This document shows, in pieces, positions 1 to 8,936 of a stretch of DNA of 64,000 bases (its first letter is position 1; every line of letters starts with the position of its first letter). The position numbers were made by a program, and so were the translations under genes. Below the pieces are notes generated by a model that made no database searches, was not told where the DNA came from, and saw only the letters and a list, made by a program, of their open reading frames with translations. Source of the DNA: Tranzscheliella williamsii (Eukaryota > Basidiomycota > Ustilaginomycetes > Ustilaginales > Ustilaginaceae); the NCBI GenBank assembly GCA_023212725.1, contig JALBYF010000007.1, forward strand, positions 186,001-250,000. Reading direction: 5' to 3'.

Positions 1-1080
1 GAGAACACCAAGTCGCTCGGGCCGTACGCACTCATTCTTGTGCCGACCCGCGAACTGGCACAGCAGATTGAGGGCGAGACCAACAAGTTTTCCTCCCGCC
101 TCGGGCTCACCTGCGTCAGCATCGTCGGCGGACGAGACGTCAACGACCAGATCTACGCGCTGCGCAACGGCGCTGAAATCATCATCGCGACGCCAGGCCG
201 TCTGCAGGATTGCCTCGAACGCCACATCCTTGTACTCTCCCAGTGCACCTACGTCGTAATGGATGAGGCGGACAAGATGGTAGACATGGGCTTTGAGGCG
301 GCGGTCAACTTCATTCTCGATTCGATCCCTGCTTCGAATCTGAAGCCTGAGGACATCGACATCGCCGACAAGCCGTCGGGGGCGCAGGCCGGCGCCATCG
401 GCAGGTACCGCGTCACGATGCTGTATTCGGCGACGATGCCGGCGTCGGTGGAGCGGATGGCGCGGACGTATTTGCGACGGCCGGCGACGATTACGATTGG
501 CGATGCGGGGCAGGCGGTGCAGTCGGTGGAGCAGATTGTCGAGTTTGTGGCGTCCGAGGAGGCGCGGCGGACGCGGCTGGTGGCGGTGCTGCAGCAGTCG
601 TCGCACCTGGTGCCGATCATTGTGTTTGTGAACCAGAAGAAGGCGGCGGATGCGCTGGCGGCGTACCTGGGCCGGCAGGGCTTCCGCGTGTCGACGCTGC
701 ACTCGGGCAAGACGCAGGAGCTGCGCGAGGCGGCGCTCGCCTCGCTCCGTGCCGGCGACACGCAGGTCCTCGTCGCCACCGACCTCGCCGGCCGCGGCAT
801 CGACGTCCCCGACGTCGGCCTCGTCGTCAACTTTGCCATGCCCAACAACATCGAAGCCTACGTCCACCGCATCGGCCGCACTGGCCGCGCCGGCAAAAAG
901 GGCACCGCCCTCACCTTTGTCGACCAGGCCGACCAGGATCTCTTCTACGACCTCAAGCAGGAGCTCACCAAGAGCACCCTCAGCTCTGTCCCCCACCAGC
1001 TCGCCCGCCACCCCGCAGCCCAGAACAAACCCATCAAGGACGCCGCCAAGCGCAAGCGCGACCGCGACGACGAAGGATAG
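1..1080 (+). CDS. PRP28: PRP28/DDX23 splicing DEAD-box RNA helicase, C-terminal part
   Basis: The reading frame is open from base 1 to a TAG stop, so only the last 359 residues are present and the 5' end lies outside the window. Helicase motifs appear in order: PTREL (Ia), GG and TPGR (Ib), DEAD (VMDEADKM), SAT (YSATMP), and the domain 2 motifs ARGID-like (GRGIDVPD) and [10 protein letters not shown] (VI). The stretch after DEAD (MVDMGFEAAVN, then ILDSIP and SNLKPED) is typical of Prp28 and separates it from eIF4A-like helicases. Prp28 swaps U1 for U6 snRNA at the 5' splice site when the tri-snRNP joins the spliceosome, in the nucleus. The last 20 or so residues are a basic tail (KRKRDRDDEG). 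Codons shift from mostly G-ending to mostly C-ending at about base 720. It converges with the next gene. Confidence 0.9.
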   Translation, partial: ENTKSLGPYALILVPTRELAQQIEGETNKFSSRLGLTCVSIVGGRDVNDQIYALRNGAEIIIATPGRLQDCLERHILVLSQCTYVVMDEADKMVDMGFEAAVNFILDSIPASNLKPEDIDIADKPSGAQAGAIGRYRVTMLYSATMPASVERMARTYLRRPATITIGDAGQAVQSVEQIVEFVASEEARRTRLVAVLQQSSHLVPIIVFVNQKKAADALAAYLGRQGFRVSTLHSGKTQELREAALASLRAGDTQVLVATDLAGRGIDVPDVGLVVNFAMPNNIEAYVHRIGRTGRAGKKGTALTFVDQADQDLFYDLKQELTKSTLSSVPHQLARHPAAQNKPIKDAAKRKRDRDDEG

Positions 1081-1225
1081 TCACCCCGCCCCTACCCTCT
1101 ATCCCCTCCTCCTTGTACCACCACTAGTCATGCAATCCTCAACCTCGGTCGCGTCCGAGACCTTGGACGACATTCTCATCAGTGTCACAAAAAGTGTAGA
1201 TCTGGATGCGGAGGTGTCGACGCGA

Positions 1226-3238
1226 CTACGGCGGGGATGCGACGAGGCGGTCCCACCAGCGGAGGTCGAGGGGTGGTGGGGCGGTGGCTTTGTGCCAGGC
1301 GGCGAACCAGCGGGCGAACTGGGTGGCCTGCTGGTGTTTTCCCTGCAGGGCGGCAGCTCTGGCGAGCAGCGCGAGGGTGTGCCCCTGGACCGTGCGCTGT
1401 AGGGCGGCGTCGGCGGTGTCGTTGGTGTCGTTGGTGTCGGTGGTGTCGGTGGTGTTGGGGGCGGTAGGTTTGGTGCGCGGCTTGAGCGCGTCCGAGACCA
1501 GGCCGAGCTCGGACTGGGCGCGGACAAAGTTGTTCTGCAGGAGGAAGAGGCAGCCGAGCACGAGGCGCAGGCTCGTCATGCGCAGCAGCGCACCACGGCC
1601 GCCGCGCGCGCCCTGCATCTCCGGCAACGCGAGCACCGCACCCACCGCCCGCACCGCCTGCTCCACCTGCGCCCGGTTCGCCGCGGTAAGCGACGCCACC
1701 GTCCCGTGGTGCACCTCCGCCACCGTGTCCAGCGAGATAGCCCCGGACGCGGGCAGCCGCAGTGTCTCACGCAGCGCGCCGTGCGGAAACGGCAGCGCCA
1801 GTAACGCATCCACCATCAGCCCCGTCACCAGGTCCGACCGAAAAAAGGGCGACTCGAGGATGGTCTTCTCCCGCTCCTTTGGCGGTGCCGGCAATTTACT
1901 CCCCGGCCCATCGGCAGCCGGTGCTGAGAGCGACACGCTATTTTCGGCTTCCACAGGGCGAGGCGGCTGTGGCTGCAGCTGCGGCTGAGCACTCGCCTTG
2001 CGCTCCGCTTGGTTGGCGAGCTTTTGGAAGCGCTTCTGGACCTTCTCCACCTCCTGCGTAATGGTCGGCTGCGTAGGATCGAGCTCGAGACTGGCAGTCC
2101 AGTCCGAGATGGCGCGCTGGTAGTAGTTGATCGGCGTCTTTTGGTACTGTGCCAGGTCAAGGTTGATCCTGCCGCGAGTGTTGAGCGCATCGATGCGCAG
2201 CTGGATGTTGCGCTGGCCGTCTCGGTCGGCGAGGATTCGGAGCGCCGAAGAGAGCGCGGCTTTGGCCGAACCGAGTGTGCGCTCGTCTGGACCGGCAGGC
2301 AGGAGGGCTGCTTCCAATTGCCGTTGCGCTTCGCTCAACAGGGCGGCCGGATCTGTCGCTGGATTCTCGGCGTCGGCTAGGACGGCTCGCAGTTCAGCAG
2401 TGCCGCTCGCCGCACTGTCGGTTCCCATCTTTTGTGCCACCAGTTTACGGCATGCCCGCCGGACTTCCTTTCCCGCAACAAAGAGCTGCTCCGGATCCCA
2501 TATATTCCTGGGGCTCTGTCGCTTCTGGTACCTGTCGTTCCAGTAGCTGTTTGCTTGGCTGCCTGCGGTGGTCGTGTCGCCAGGAGCCAGCGTCGTGGCT
2601 TGATCCGGCCGGGTTCCCAGCCGTTCAGCGAGTTGGAGGAGGTCGGATTCGGGAAGCAGCTGCAAGAGGGCCAGATCAGACTGAAATCCTAACGTGAAGC
2701 GGTGCTTAAACCGTTTGCAGGCTCCTGTGTAGGTGTCTGTGGTGAGCTGCAATGCGGTCCTGAACTCGGCGTTCCACTGGAACTGCGGCTTGGCACCCGC
2801 TTTCCAGTTCCAGTCCGGATCCTGCGCCAGGATGCCACCGTTGCCCTTCTCCTTTTCGACATACTCGTAAATGTCGGCCGTATCCAGTCTGAAGTGGCTG
2901 ACATCGTTCTGCTGTGCATCGCCGTTCGAGATTTTCTCTAGTGCCAAGCGAAGGCCCCTGTCGCCGTTAGGGCCGCTACCCGCGTCCGCATTGGCTTCGG
3001 AGGCGAGATGGAGGCGGAGCTGAGAGACGAATAGACCAAGTGCATGGTCGCGCGCTCTGGACTGGCGCTCGAGGACAAGCGCTTCGACTTCTTTTTCCTC
3101 CTGGAGGGCGCCGATCGCCTCGGGGTTGTAGCCCTCCTGCACCGACTCGGTGACGTGCCAGAAGACAAAGGGCTGAAGGCCAAGCTGGAGATCCGTATAC
3201 AGCGCTGCTTCTGCACACTGTATATATGCCTTGTCCAT
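1226..3238 (-). CDS. uncharacterised TPR-like protein (670 aa)
   Basis: One intronless frame starts with ATG at 3238. The region around residues 330-410 reads like tetratricopeptide helices (ALSSALRILADRDGQ, then YYQRAISDWTASLELDP), and a second helical, alanine-rich stretch lies near the C-terminus (residues 540-655). A proline and glutamine-rich linker separates them, and a short TDTNDTNDTADAA repeat occurs near residue 605. An N-terminal segment (residues 1-230) is moderately hydrophobic but without a clear signal peptide. I do not recognise the family; TPR-like helices suggest a protein-interaction scaffold. The frame, the length and the strand-specific codon pattern make it a real gene. 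It shares a divergent upstream region with the Rho gene. Confidence 0.75.
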   Translation of the reverse strand: MDKAYIQCAEAALYTDLQLGLQPFVFWHVTESVQEGYNPEAIGALQEEKEVEALVLERQSRARDHALGLFVSQLRLHLASEANADAGSGPNGDRGLRLALEKISNGDAQQNDVSHFRLDTADIYEYVEKEKGNGGILAQDPDWNWKAGAKPQFQWNAEFRTALQLTTDTYTGACKRFKHRFTLGFQSDLALLQLLPESDLLQLAERLGTRPDQATTLAPGDTTTAGSQANSYWNDRYQKRQSPRNIWDPEQLFVAGKEVRRACRKLVAQKMGTDSAASGTAELRAVLADAENPATDPAALLSEAQRQLEAALLPAGPDERTLGSAKAALSSALRILADRDGQRNIQLRIDALNTRGRINLDLAQYQKTPINYYQRAISDWTASLELDPTQPTITQEVEKVQKRFQKLANQAERKASAQPQLQPQPPRPVEAENSVSLSAPAADGPGSKLPAPPKEREKTILESPFFRSDLVTGLMVDALLALPFPHGALRETLRLPASGAISLDTVAEVHHGTVASLTAANRAQVEQAVRAVGAVLALPEMQGARGGRGALLRMTSLRLVLGCLFLLQNNFVRAQSELGLVSDALKPRTKPTAPNTTDTTDTNDTNDTADAALQRTVQGHTLALLARAAALQGKHQQATQFARWFAAWHKATAPPPLDLRWWDRLVASPP

Positions 3239-4104
3239 GTTGCTGCACGCCGGCTCAAAGACGGCTAGCTGGAAATGGCGACAGCGGCGGAGAGCAGACG
3301 GGCGCCGGCTTTATAGAACCCTCAGCAGGGCAGGTGTCAGAAGCGCGGTCAAGCTGTAGACCAGCGCGGCTTCATCTGGCTGGCCTTACAGTTGATGTGG
3401 CGAGCGACAGATGCCGACGGACATGATGAGCTGAGTGACAGGTGCTGTGGTGTGTCTCTATAAATCCCTCTGGTGTTCTTCTCCACACCAACACCCAAAG
3501 AGGCTCAGCTGTCGTGTTAAAGCGTGGTTGAAGAGAGATGTTAGACTTATTGTGCACACGTGACGAAGGGCAGCTAAAAGGGCGTCGTTGCAAGCAACGC
3601 GGTTCAAAAGGAGGCCGTTGCGTTGATGGCAACAATGTGAATCACAATCACAATAACGCTGTTAGACTTACATTAGGGGTGGAGCACATTCGCATGACGA
3701 TGAGCAGAGACCAACACCTGAAAGCCCGCCTCTTGCGCCGGCTTGCTACCCTCTGCACCGCCATCAGCATGTACCCCCCGCCTCGCCATCTCCCTAATCC
3801 AGCATTTTGCCGCATCCGCAGCAGCCTTACCGTTCCTATTGCTATCTATTCTTGCATTGCTCTGATCAGTTGAGCTGTTCCTCTCCACGCTTCCACAAGG
3901 CTACCTACACAGCTCTAGATAGAATCCACTCTACAGTACTGTCAGCAACACTACGGCATATCTCATTACTCCGACTTCGGTTCCGCTTCCCTAGCGCAAA
4001 ACATATCGACGAGACGTACGCTCGTGTACCCGCGTGCCAGACAGTAGCGCACCGCCGTCTGTCAGCATAGCGCACCGGCGCCAAAGACAAGCTCGCACCG
4101 CGCC
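3239..4104. promoter_or_regulatory. divergent intergenic region, TPR-like gene / RHO4
   Basis: No credible gene. The stretch holds both promoters. The part next to RHO4 (about 3770-4080) is pyrimidine-rich on the plus strand, as expected for a transcribed 5' leader. Short AT-rich direct repeats (AATCACAATCACAAT-like) lie near 3640-3655. Confidence 0.5.
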
Positions 4105-4788
4105 ATGAATCAGTATACCAGCGGCTCGACGCTCTCCGATGCGCCTCCGGGGCAGGGGCAGATTCAGCAGGTGCCGGGGCGACCGGTGATTGATCTCAAG
4201 AAGAAGCTGGTGGTGGTGGGTGACGGCGGGTGCGGCAAGACGTGCCTGCTGATCGTCTACTCGCAGCAGCGGTTTCCAGAGGAGTATGTGCCGACGGTGT
4301 TCGAGAACTACGTGCCGATCGTGCAATTCGAGGGCAAGACAATCGAGCTGGCGCTGTGGGACACGGCGGGACAGGAGGAGTACGACCGGCTGCGGCCGCT
4401 CTCGTACCCCGAGTCCAACATTATCCTGATTTGCTTTGCGGTCGACTTTCCGACGAGTCTGGCCAATGTGCAGGACAAGTGGTTCCCAGAGATCAACCAC
4501 TTCTGCGAGGGCGTGCCCATCCTGCTTGTCGGGCTCAAGACCGATCTGCGCACCGATGCCAACGCGCTCGCCATGCTCCAGGCGCAGGGCATCAAGCCCA
4601 CCACCCGCGAGCAGGGCGAACAGGTCGCCAAGGAGATCGGCGCCAGCAAGTACGTCGAGTGCTCCTCCAAAACCCGCCACGGCGTCCAGGACGTCTTCGA
4701 CACCGCCCTCCGCGAGGCCTGCCGCAAGCGCTGGGGCCGTCGCGGCGGCGCCACCAGCGCCGCCAAGAAAAAGTGCATCCTCCTCTAG
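4105..4788 (+). CDS. RHO4: Rho4-type small GTPase
   Basis: A 227-residue Ras-superfamily GTPase. The P-loop GDGGCGKT is at residues 39-46, the switch I effector region PTVFENY follows, then DTAGQEEYDRL (switch II). In the NKxD position it has LKTD, the variant seen in Rho4 proteins (GLKTDLR). The C-terminus is polybasic with a CAAX box CILL, predicting geranylgeranylation and membrane attachment. The 30-residue N-terminal extension before the GTPase core and the segments WFPEINHFC and PILLVGLKTDL match Rho4 better than Rho1, Cdc42 or Rac. Rho4 acts in cell-wall turnover, septation and polarity in fungi. One exon; ATG at 4105 is the first in frame. Assignment to Rho4 rather than another Rho subgroup is from remembered family features. 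Confidence 0.85.
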   Translation: MNQYTSGSTLSDAPPGQGQIQQVPGRPVIDLKKKLVVVGDGGCGKTCLLIVYSQQRFPEEYVPTVFENYVPIVQFEGKTIELALWDTAGQEEYDRLRPLSYPESNIILICFAVDFPTSLANVQDKWFPEINHFCEGVPILLVGLKTDLRTDANALAMLQAQGIKPTTREQGEQVAKEIGASKYVECSSKTRHGVQDVFDTALREACRKRWGRRGGATSAAKKKCILL

Positions 4789-4998
4789 CCTCCCCGCGCG
4801 CGGCCCCTTCACCGAACAAGGCTCGCGCCACGCCGCTCACGACGCCACTGTATATACATCCATAGCATACGATCTTACATTCTCTTCTCGTCGCTTCGTG
4901 CGTGTGTTCTGGTGGGATGTGCCTCTATGGTGCAGCGCCAAGGTGCTGCTCGATTGCCGCGGCAGGCCTCGTTGGGTGGCAAGCGGCCGGCGGGCGGA

Positions 4999-5830
4999 TC
5001 AGTAATAGGCGACGGTGTGGAGGATGGCGTGCGGGTGGATCTGCTGGTGGTGCTCGAGGATATCAGAGATCTCGGCGTCGATGTCGTGCGAAGCGACGAT
5101 CTGTTCCGGTAACGGGCGGGACGTAGAATGGTTCAGGCGACGGTCACGGTGCAGAGCGACGGCGGAGGGGGAAGGGGAGGATACGTACGGCTTCGGCAAG
5201 GGCGAGGATAGACTTGCCGGCGGCTACGGCCTCCTCGTGGTTGTCCTTGATCTCGATGTTGATGATGTGGGTGGCGCGGTTGAGTTCGCCGCCGCGGTGG
5301 AGGAGGTCGTCGCAGACGGCGTCAAAGCAGCGTTCTTCGCAGGTGATGACGATGTCGGCGGTCTGTTTTGTCTCTTGCCAGCGCTCTGGGGCTCTTTTGA
5401 CGGTCTTGTTGCGGTTGAGCATGGTCATCAGGCCGTTTGCCCAGTAGAGGCGCGGGTCTTTGCTGTTCAGGTCGTCGATGATGTCCTGGTACGGCGTGCC
5501 GAACGGGTAGATGTTGGGCAGGTTGATCTTGGGGCCGGGCAGGCGGACGGCGGAGCCGGTGCCGGCCGAGGTGACGTTGAAGCCCTGCTGTGCGAGCAGC
5601 GAGTGGGCTGCCATGCTCCGGTTCTGGTTCGACGCGCACACCACGCAGAACAGCGTCGAGATCTTGTCCGCCACCTCGACGCTCGCCCCCGCCGCCAGCG
5701 CGCCCAACGCCATCCCATCCGCCACCGATCCCCCCGCATATCCCGCCTCCCGCACCGCCCGCTCTTGCTCCCACTCGCGCGAACTCCCCATCCCCGCACC
5801 CGCTACCATCGACCCCACTCCCCCCTCCAT
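4999..5830 (-). CDS. SSU72: SSU72 RNA polymerase II CTD phosphatase (two exons)
   Basis: Exons are 5189-5830 and 4999-5100 on the minus strand, with an 88-bp intron (GTACGT donor beginning at 5188, ACAG acceptor ending at 5101). The low-molecular-weight phosphatase loop CASNQNR (CX5R) is at residues 65-71. The next segments ([21 protein letters not shown], the D-D/E-R region [10 protein letters not shown]) and the terminal HTVAYY match Ssu72; this final exon is lost if the intron is read through. The enzyme removes Ser5/Ser7 phosphate from the Pol II tail and works with the cleavage and polyadenylation complex. The long frame continues upstream but without an ATG; 5830 is the first ATG and gives an unusual Gly/Ala-rich 55-residue lead before the catalytic core. 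A further 5' exon cannot be excluded, since TTGCAG precedes 5878. Confidence 0.88.
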
Positions 5831-6286
5831 CCTCCCCTCGTTCCCCAGTATCGCGCTTCTGCCCTCGCGGTGCTTCACCTGCAACCCCCGTCGAGTGTCG
5901 AGCAGTGTCGCCCCAGCAGCGCACCACGGTGCGTCAGAACAGGCTGGTACAGCGTGAATCTCAATATGCCAGCGTCTCGGCAGATCCCACCGTGGTAGTC
6001 AAGCACCACCCTCCGCCCTACGTCGCCGCCATCCACTTAAGAGACAGCCTCCAACGCGATTCCCGCCGAACAAACTTCCCAACAGCCGATGCGATAATAC
6101 CAATCTAACACCACTGGTCCCGATCAACTTCCCCCCACCCAACACCACACCTTACATTCACAATTAGTCCACGTATACAGAGAGACAAAAGCGATGGATT
6201 GCCCATAGCGTTGTGCTTGGAGGAATCCAAAGCGTTGTGCTGGGAGAGGGAAGAGTGCAGATACATGCGACGAGCGCGAAGCACCA
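5831..6286. promoter_or_regulatory. intergenic, SSU72 promoter and TRM6 3' flank
   Basis: Tandem minus-strand genes flank it. No gene is seen. A possible 3' splice acceptor for an SSU72 leader intron (TTGCAG on the minus strand) lies near 5879-5884. Confidence 0.4.
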
Positions 6287-7921
6287 CTATGGGGCGGGGG
6301 CATCGGCCTCCGTCACGGTCTCGGTCTTGAGGCGTTTTGGCTGCCTCTCCTGGGTGTTGGCCGGGTGTGGGGCGGGTGAGGGGGAGGGATGCTGTTGTGC
6401 TTGCGCAGTTGCTGTGGGACTGTCGTGCAGATAGTGGTGGCGCATCTGGAGGGCGGTGGGGTCGGAGAAGACGCGGAGGGCGTGGAGGAGGAAGCCGGCG
6501 GTGCTGCTGGTGGACATTTCCGGGTGGGTGCGGCCGGGCAGGACCTGGTACTTGCGGAGCCAGGGTTCGGAGATGCTGATGTTGATGAACTCCTCCTGGG
6601 CGCGGAGCTTGGCGTGCGCCTCGACGAGTGGCTGGAGGTGCGGGCTGTGGACGACAATGCTGGCCGAGCCGCCAAGGCGCGGCTTGAGGCGCGAAACGAT
6701 CGAAAACGCGTCGTAGTGGCAGGCAATCAGTGCGCCGTCAAAGTCACCCGCCAGGTACTCGGCGCGGACGTGGTCGACGGCGCGCACCATCGCCTGCCGC
6801 TTGCGATCGCGCGACTTGTCCTTGGCCGACCGGGACGCACTGCCACCAGCCGCCGTCGCCGGTGCCGCGCTCGGCGTAATGTCCTGCGTGCTGAAAACCG
6901 CCTGGTAGTCTTCCTCGGTCGCCGCCCAGTTCATCACCTTGAGCACATTTCGGGTGAACTGCGCCGGCAGATTTAGATAGGGAAGGATGTCGAAGGCCGG
7001 CGGCGACTCGGCGTCGTTGATGGCGATCACCGTGCCGTCGCCGCCGAGCCGCTCGAGCACAGCACCCACCAGCAAGCCCGAGACACCGTCAACGACCAGG
7101 TACCGCCCGCCCGGCCGCACGCTGGCAAAGCTGAGGCACTGGGAGAGCGCGTCTTTGCGAATCCAACGGATCTTTTCGGGCGACTTCTCAAACCAGTAGT
7201 CGCACACATTGCCAAAGTCGGGCTCGAGTGGCGTGAAGAGCTTGAGATGCTTCTGCTCCTTGCGTGCGACGTACTTGGCCTGCGAGTAGACGGTCCGATT
7301 GGCGAAGCTGTCCGAGGCGGCCAGCTGGTGCTCGATGATCTCGCGCCCCGAGATTCCCGCGCTCTTGAGCTCCTGGATGTCGACGTACGTGAGCTTCTGC
7401 GCATTCCCATCGTCGTTGATGTGCTCGTTTGTCGCCGTCGTCTCGGTCTCGAGCGATGCCAGCGTCCTGTTCATCACCAGCTTGAGCGTGCTCTCGCCTC
7501 GCGTGCCTCCACTGCCGCGCTTGTTGCCGCTGCCGCTAGCACCTCCGGCATCCGCAGGCGCGGCTTGGGAGTCGGAGGCGGCCGCTGGCATCTGGATCTC
7601 GTAGGTGAAGCCAAAAGGCATGCCGATCAGATCGTCGGCCCTGAAGCTGCCGAACTTGCCCAGGCTCACCTGCTTGCCCGGGACGATCTCAGCCGACTTC
7701 ATCCTCCCCGACGGCAGCTTCAGGATGATGGTGCTCCCCGACGAGATAAACTGCAGCCGACTGCGCAGCTGCGACGATGTCAAGCGTGGAAGCTGCGCGT
7801 TCCGACCGCGCCCGGGCTGCTGCTGTTGTGGCGCTTTCGGTGTTGGCTTGGGCAACGCATGGCTCGGTCCGGCGACGGAGGCGCCATTCGGCGCGGCCAT
7901 CTGCTCGTCCAATATCGTCAT
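6287..7921 (-). CDS. TRM6: TRM6/GCD10, non-catalytic subunit of tRNA m1A58 methyltransferase
   Basis: A single-exon, 544-residue protein beginning with ATG at 7921. The N-terminal core has the Gcd10 signature: STIILKLPSGRMKSAEIVPG, then LGKFGSFRADDLIG and GFTYEI. The middle carries LTYVDIQELKSAGISG and SKFTPLEP-like text (KHLKLFTPLEPDFGNVCDYWFEKSPEKIRWIRKD read in pieces), and the C-terminal Rossmann-like half has VRPGGRYLVVDGVSG without a SAM loop, as expected of the RNA-binding, non-catalytic partner of Trm61. The complex methylates A58 in tRNA, including initiator tRNA, in the nucleus. There is a low-complexity Gln/Pro stretch near residue 35 and a basic/Pro tail. It shares a divergent promoter with the PEX39-like gene. 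Confidence 0.9.
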   Translation of the reverse strand: MTILDEQMAAPNGASVAGPSHALPKPTPKAPQQQQPGRGRNAQLPRLTSSQLRSRLQFISSGSTIILKLPSGRMKSAEIVPGKQVSLGKFGSFRADDLIGMPFGFTYEIQMPAAASDSQAAPADAGGASGSGNKRGSGGTRGESTLKLVMNRTLASLETETTATNEHINDDGNAQKLTYVDIQELKSAGISGREIIEHQLAASDSFANRTVYSQAKYVARKEQKHLKLFTPLEPDFGNVCDYWFEKSPEKIRWIRKDALSQCLSFASVRPGGRYLVVDGVSGLLVGAVLERLGGDGTVIAINDAESPPAFDILPYLNLPAQFTRNVLKVMNWAATEEDYQAVFSTQDITPSAAPATAAGGSASRSAKDKSRDRKRQAMVRAVDHVRAEYLAGDFDGALIACHYDAFSIVSRLKPRLGGSASIVVHSPHLQPLVEAHAKLRAQEEFINISISEPWLRKYQVLPGRTHPEMSTSSTAGFLLHALRVFSDPTALQMRHHYLHDSPTATAQAQQHPSPSPAPHPANTQERQPKRLKTETVTEADAPAP

Positions 7922-8233
7922 CCTCTACGTGTACAGCGACGGGTACCGATCTCCGTCTGGGCCCTGAGTGCAGCAAGATGGTGGTAGGTCTCCGCCAATG
8001 GCTGCCGGGCAATTCGAGGAAATTCCCGCAAAATAATTCCAAATCCTCGGTATACTCGCGCTGTTAAGTTATCTTTTTAGAGACACGTCACGTGCACCTC
8101 CACCTTTCCCTCGCCTTGCTTGCGTTGGTCGTCCTTTAGACACCGCACGGGGCGTGGTGGACATGGATCGAAGCTGCCACCACACACGCTCGCGCAAACC
8201 TTGCATAGTACCACTCGGCGACTACAGTGCACG
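7922..8233. promoter_or_regulatory. divergent promoter, TRM6 / PEX39-like gene
   Basis: A 312-bp spacer between head-to-head genes. No gene; no strong motif beyond AT-rich DNA at about 8025-8080. Confidence 0.4.
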
Positions 8234-8806
8234 ATGGACGGGATGCAGATACCGGCAGCACCGCCGCTGGGATCGAGCGCTGGGGGGCTGCCGACGGTGG
8301 GGTATGACCGGGAAGCGGTCTACACTGCGCTGACGGACTTTGATGGCGATGCGGACGAGGAGTTTCAGGCGGGGCTGGCGATGATCGTCACGCCGCTGCG
8401 GGAGGGCGGGGCATCGGCGGAGGAGGTGGCGGAGACGGCGCGGCGCGCGCGCGTTTTCTTCTGGAGCCAGCGGACGGGGCACGAGGTGGACTATGCCGAC
8501 TACACCGCGTGGCTCGCCTCCCGCGGCGCGCCAGCGCCCGCCGCACCCGGCACGGACGACGCCGGCAAGGTAGCCGCCGGCACGGCAAAGGAACCCTACC
8601 CCGCCTCGTTCGACGCCATCGTCGAGCTGATCACCACTGGCAAGACCGACCAGATCCCCGGCATCCGCGACATCCCCCTCAAGATCAACCCCGCCCAGCC
8701 CACCCCCGCCACCCTCGAGCGCCCGCAAAAGCCCTGGGAACGCGCCGCCCCTCCCTCCACAGCTGCCGACCCACCAGCACCGCCCCCAGCACAGACTGAG
8801 ACGTAG
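8234..8806 (+). CDS. PEX39: PEX39-like peroxin with KPWE motif (190 aa)
   Basis: ATG at 8234 sits in a good context and is preferred to the longer frame upstream. The protein has two parts. Residues 24-98 form an acidic helical region ending in FFWSQRTGHEVDYADYTAWL. Residues 124-170 hold the recognisable block: SFDAIVELITTGK, IPGIRDIPLKIN and then RPQKPWER, with KPWE at 166-169. This arrangement matches the small KPWE-domain family recently named PEX39 (human C6orf226, yeast YJR012C), which helps Pex7 carry PTS2 proteins to peroxisomes; the same [K/R]PWE motif occurs at the N-terminus of Pex13. The tail is Pro/Ala-rich and disordered. Family recall, not a search, supports the name. Codons switch from G-ending to C-ending near 8490. 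Confidence 0.72.
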   Translation: MDGMQIPAAPPLGSSAGGLPTVGYDREAVYTALTDFDGDADEEFQAGLAMIVTPLREGGASAEEVAETARRARVFFWSQRTGHEVDYADYTAWLASRGAPAPAAPGTDDAGKVAAGTAKEPYPASFDAIVELITTGKTDQIPGIRDIPLKINPAQPTPATLERPQKPWERAAPPSTAADPPAPPPAQTET

Positions 8807-8936
8807 CATCGCTGCGACCCTGTATTCTAGTTCCGCCGGCACCATAGCCCCGTCCAGCTTGCACGCCTGCAGAGCCGCCGGCGAGCGCTCTCACGGTCAA
8901 CAGATTGTGAAATAGGATAGCATACCGGACAGCCGG

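Noticed and set aside
3991..4812. 273-codon minus-strand frame over RHO4
   Set aside because: The plus strand carries the complete GTPase; the antisense frame is a mirror of its codons.
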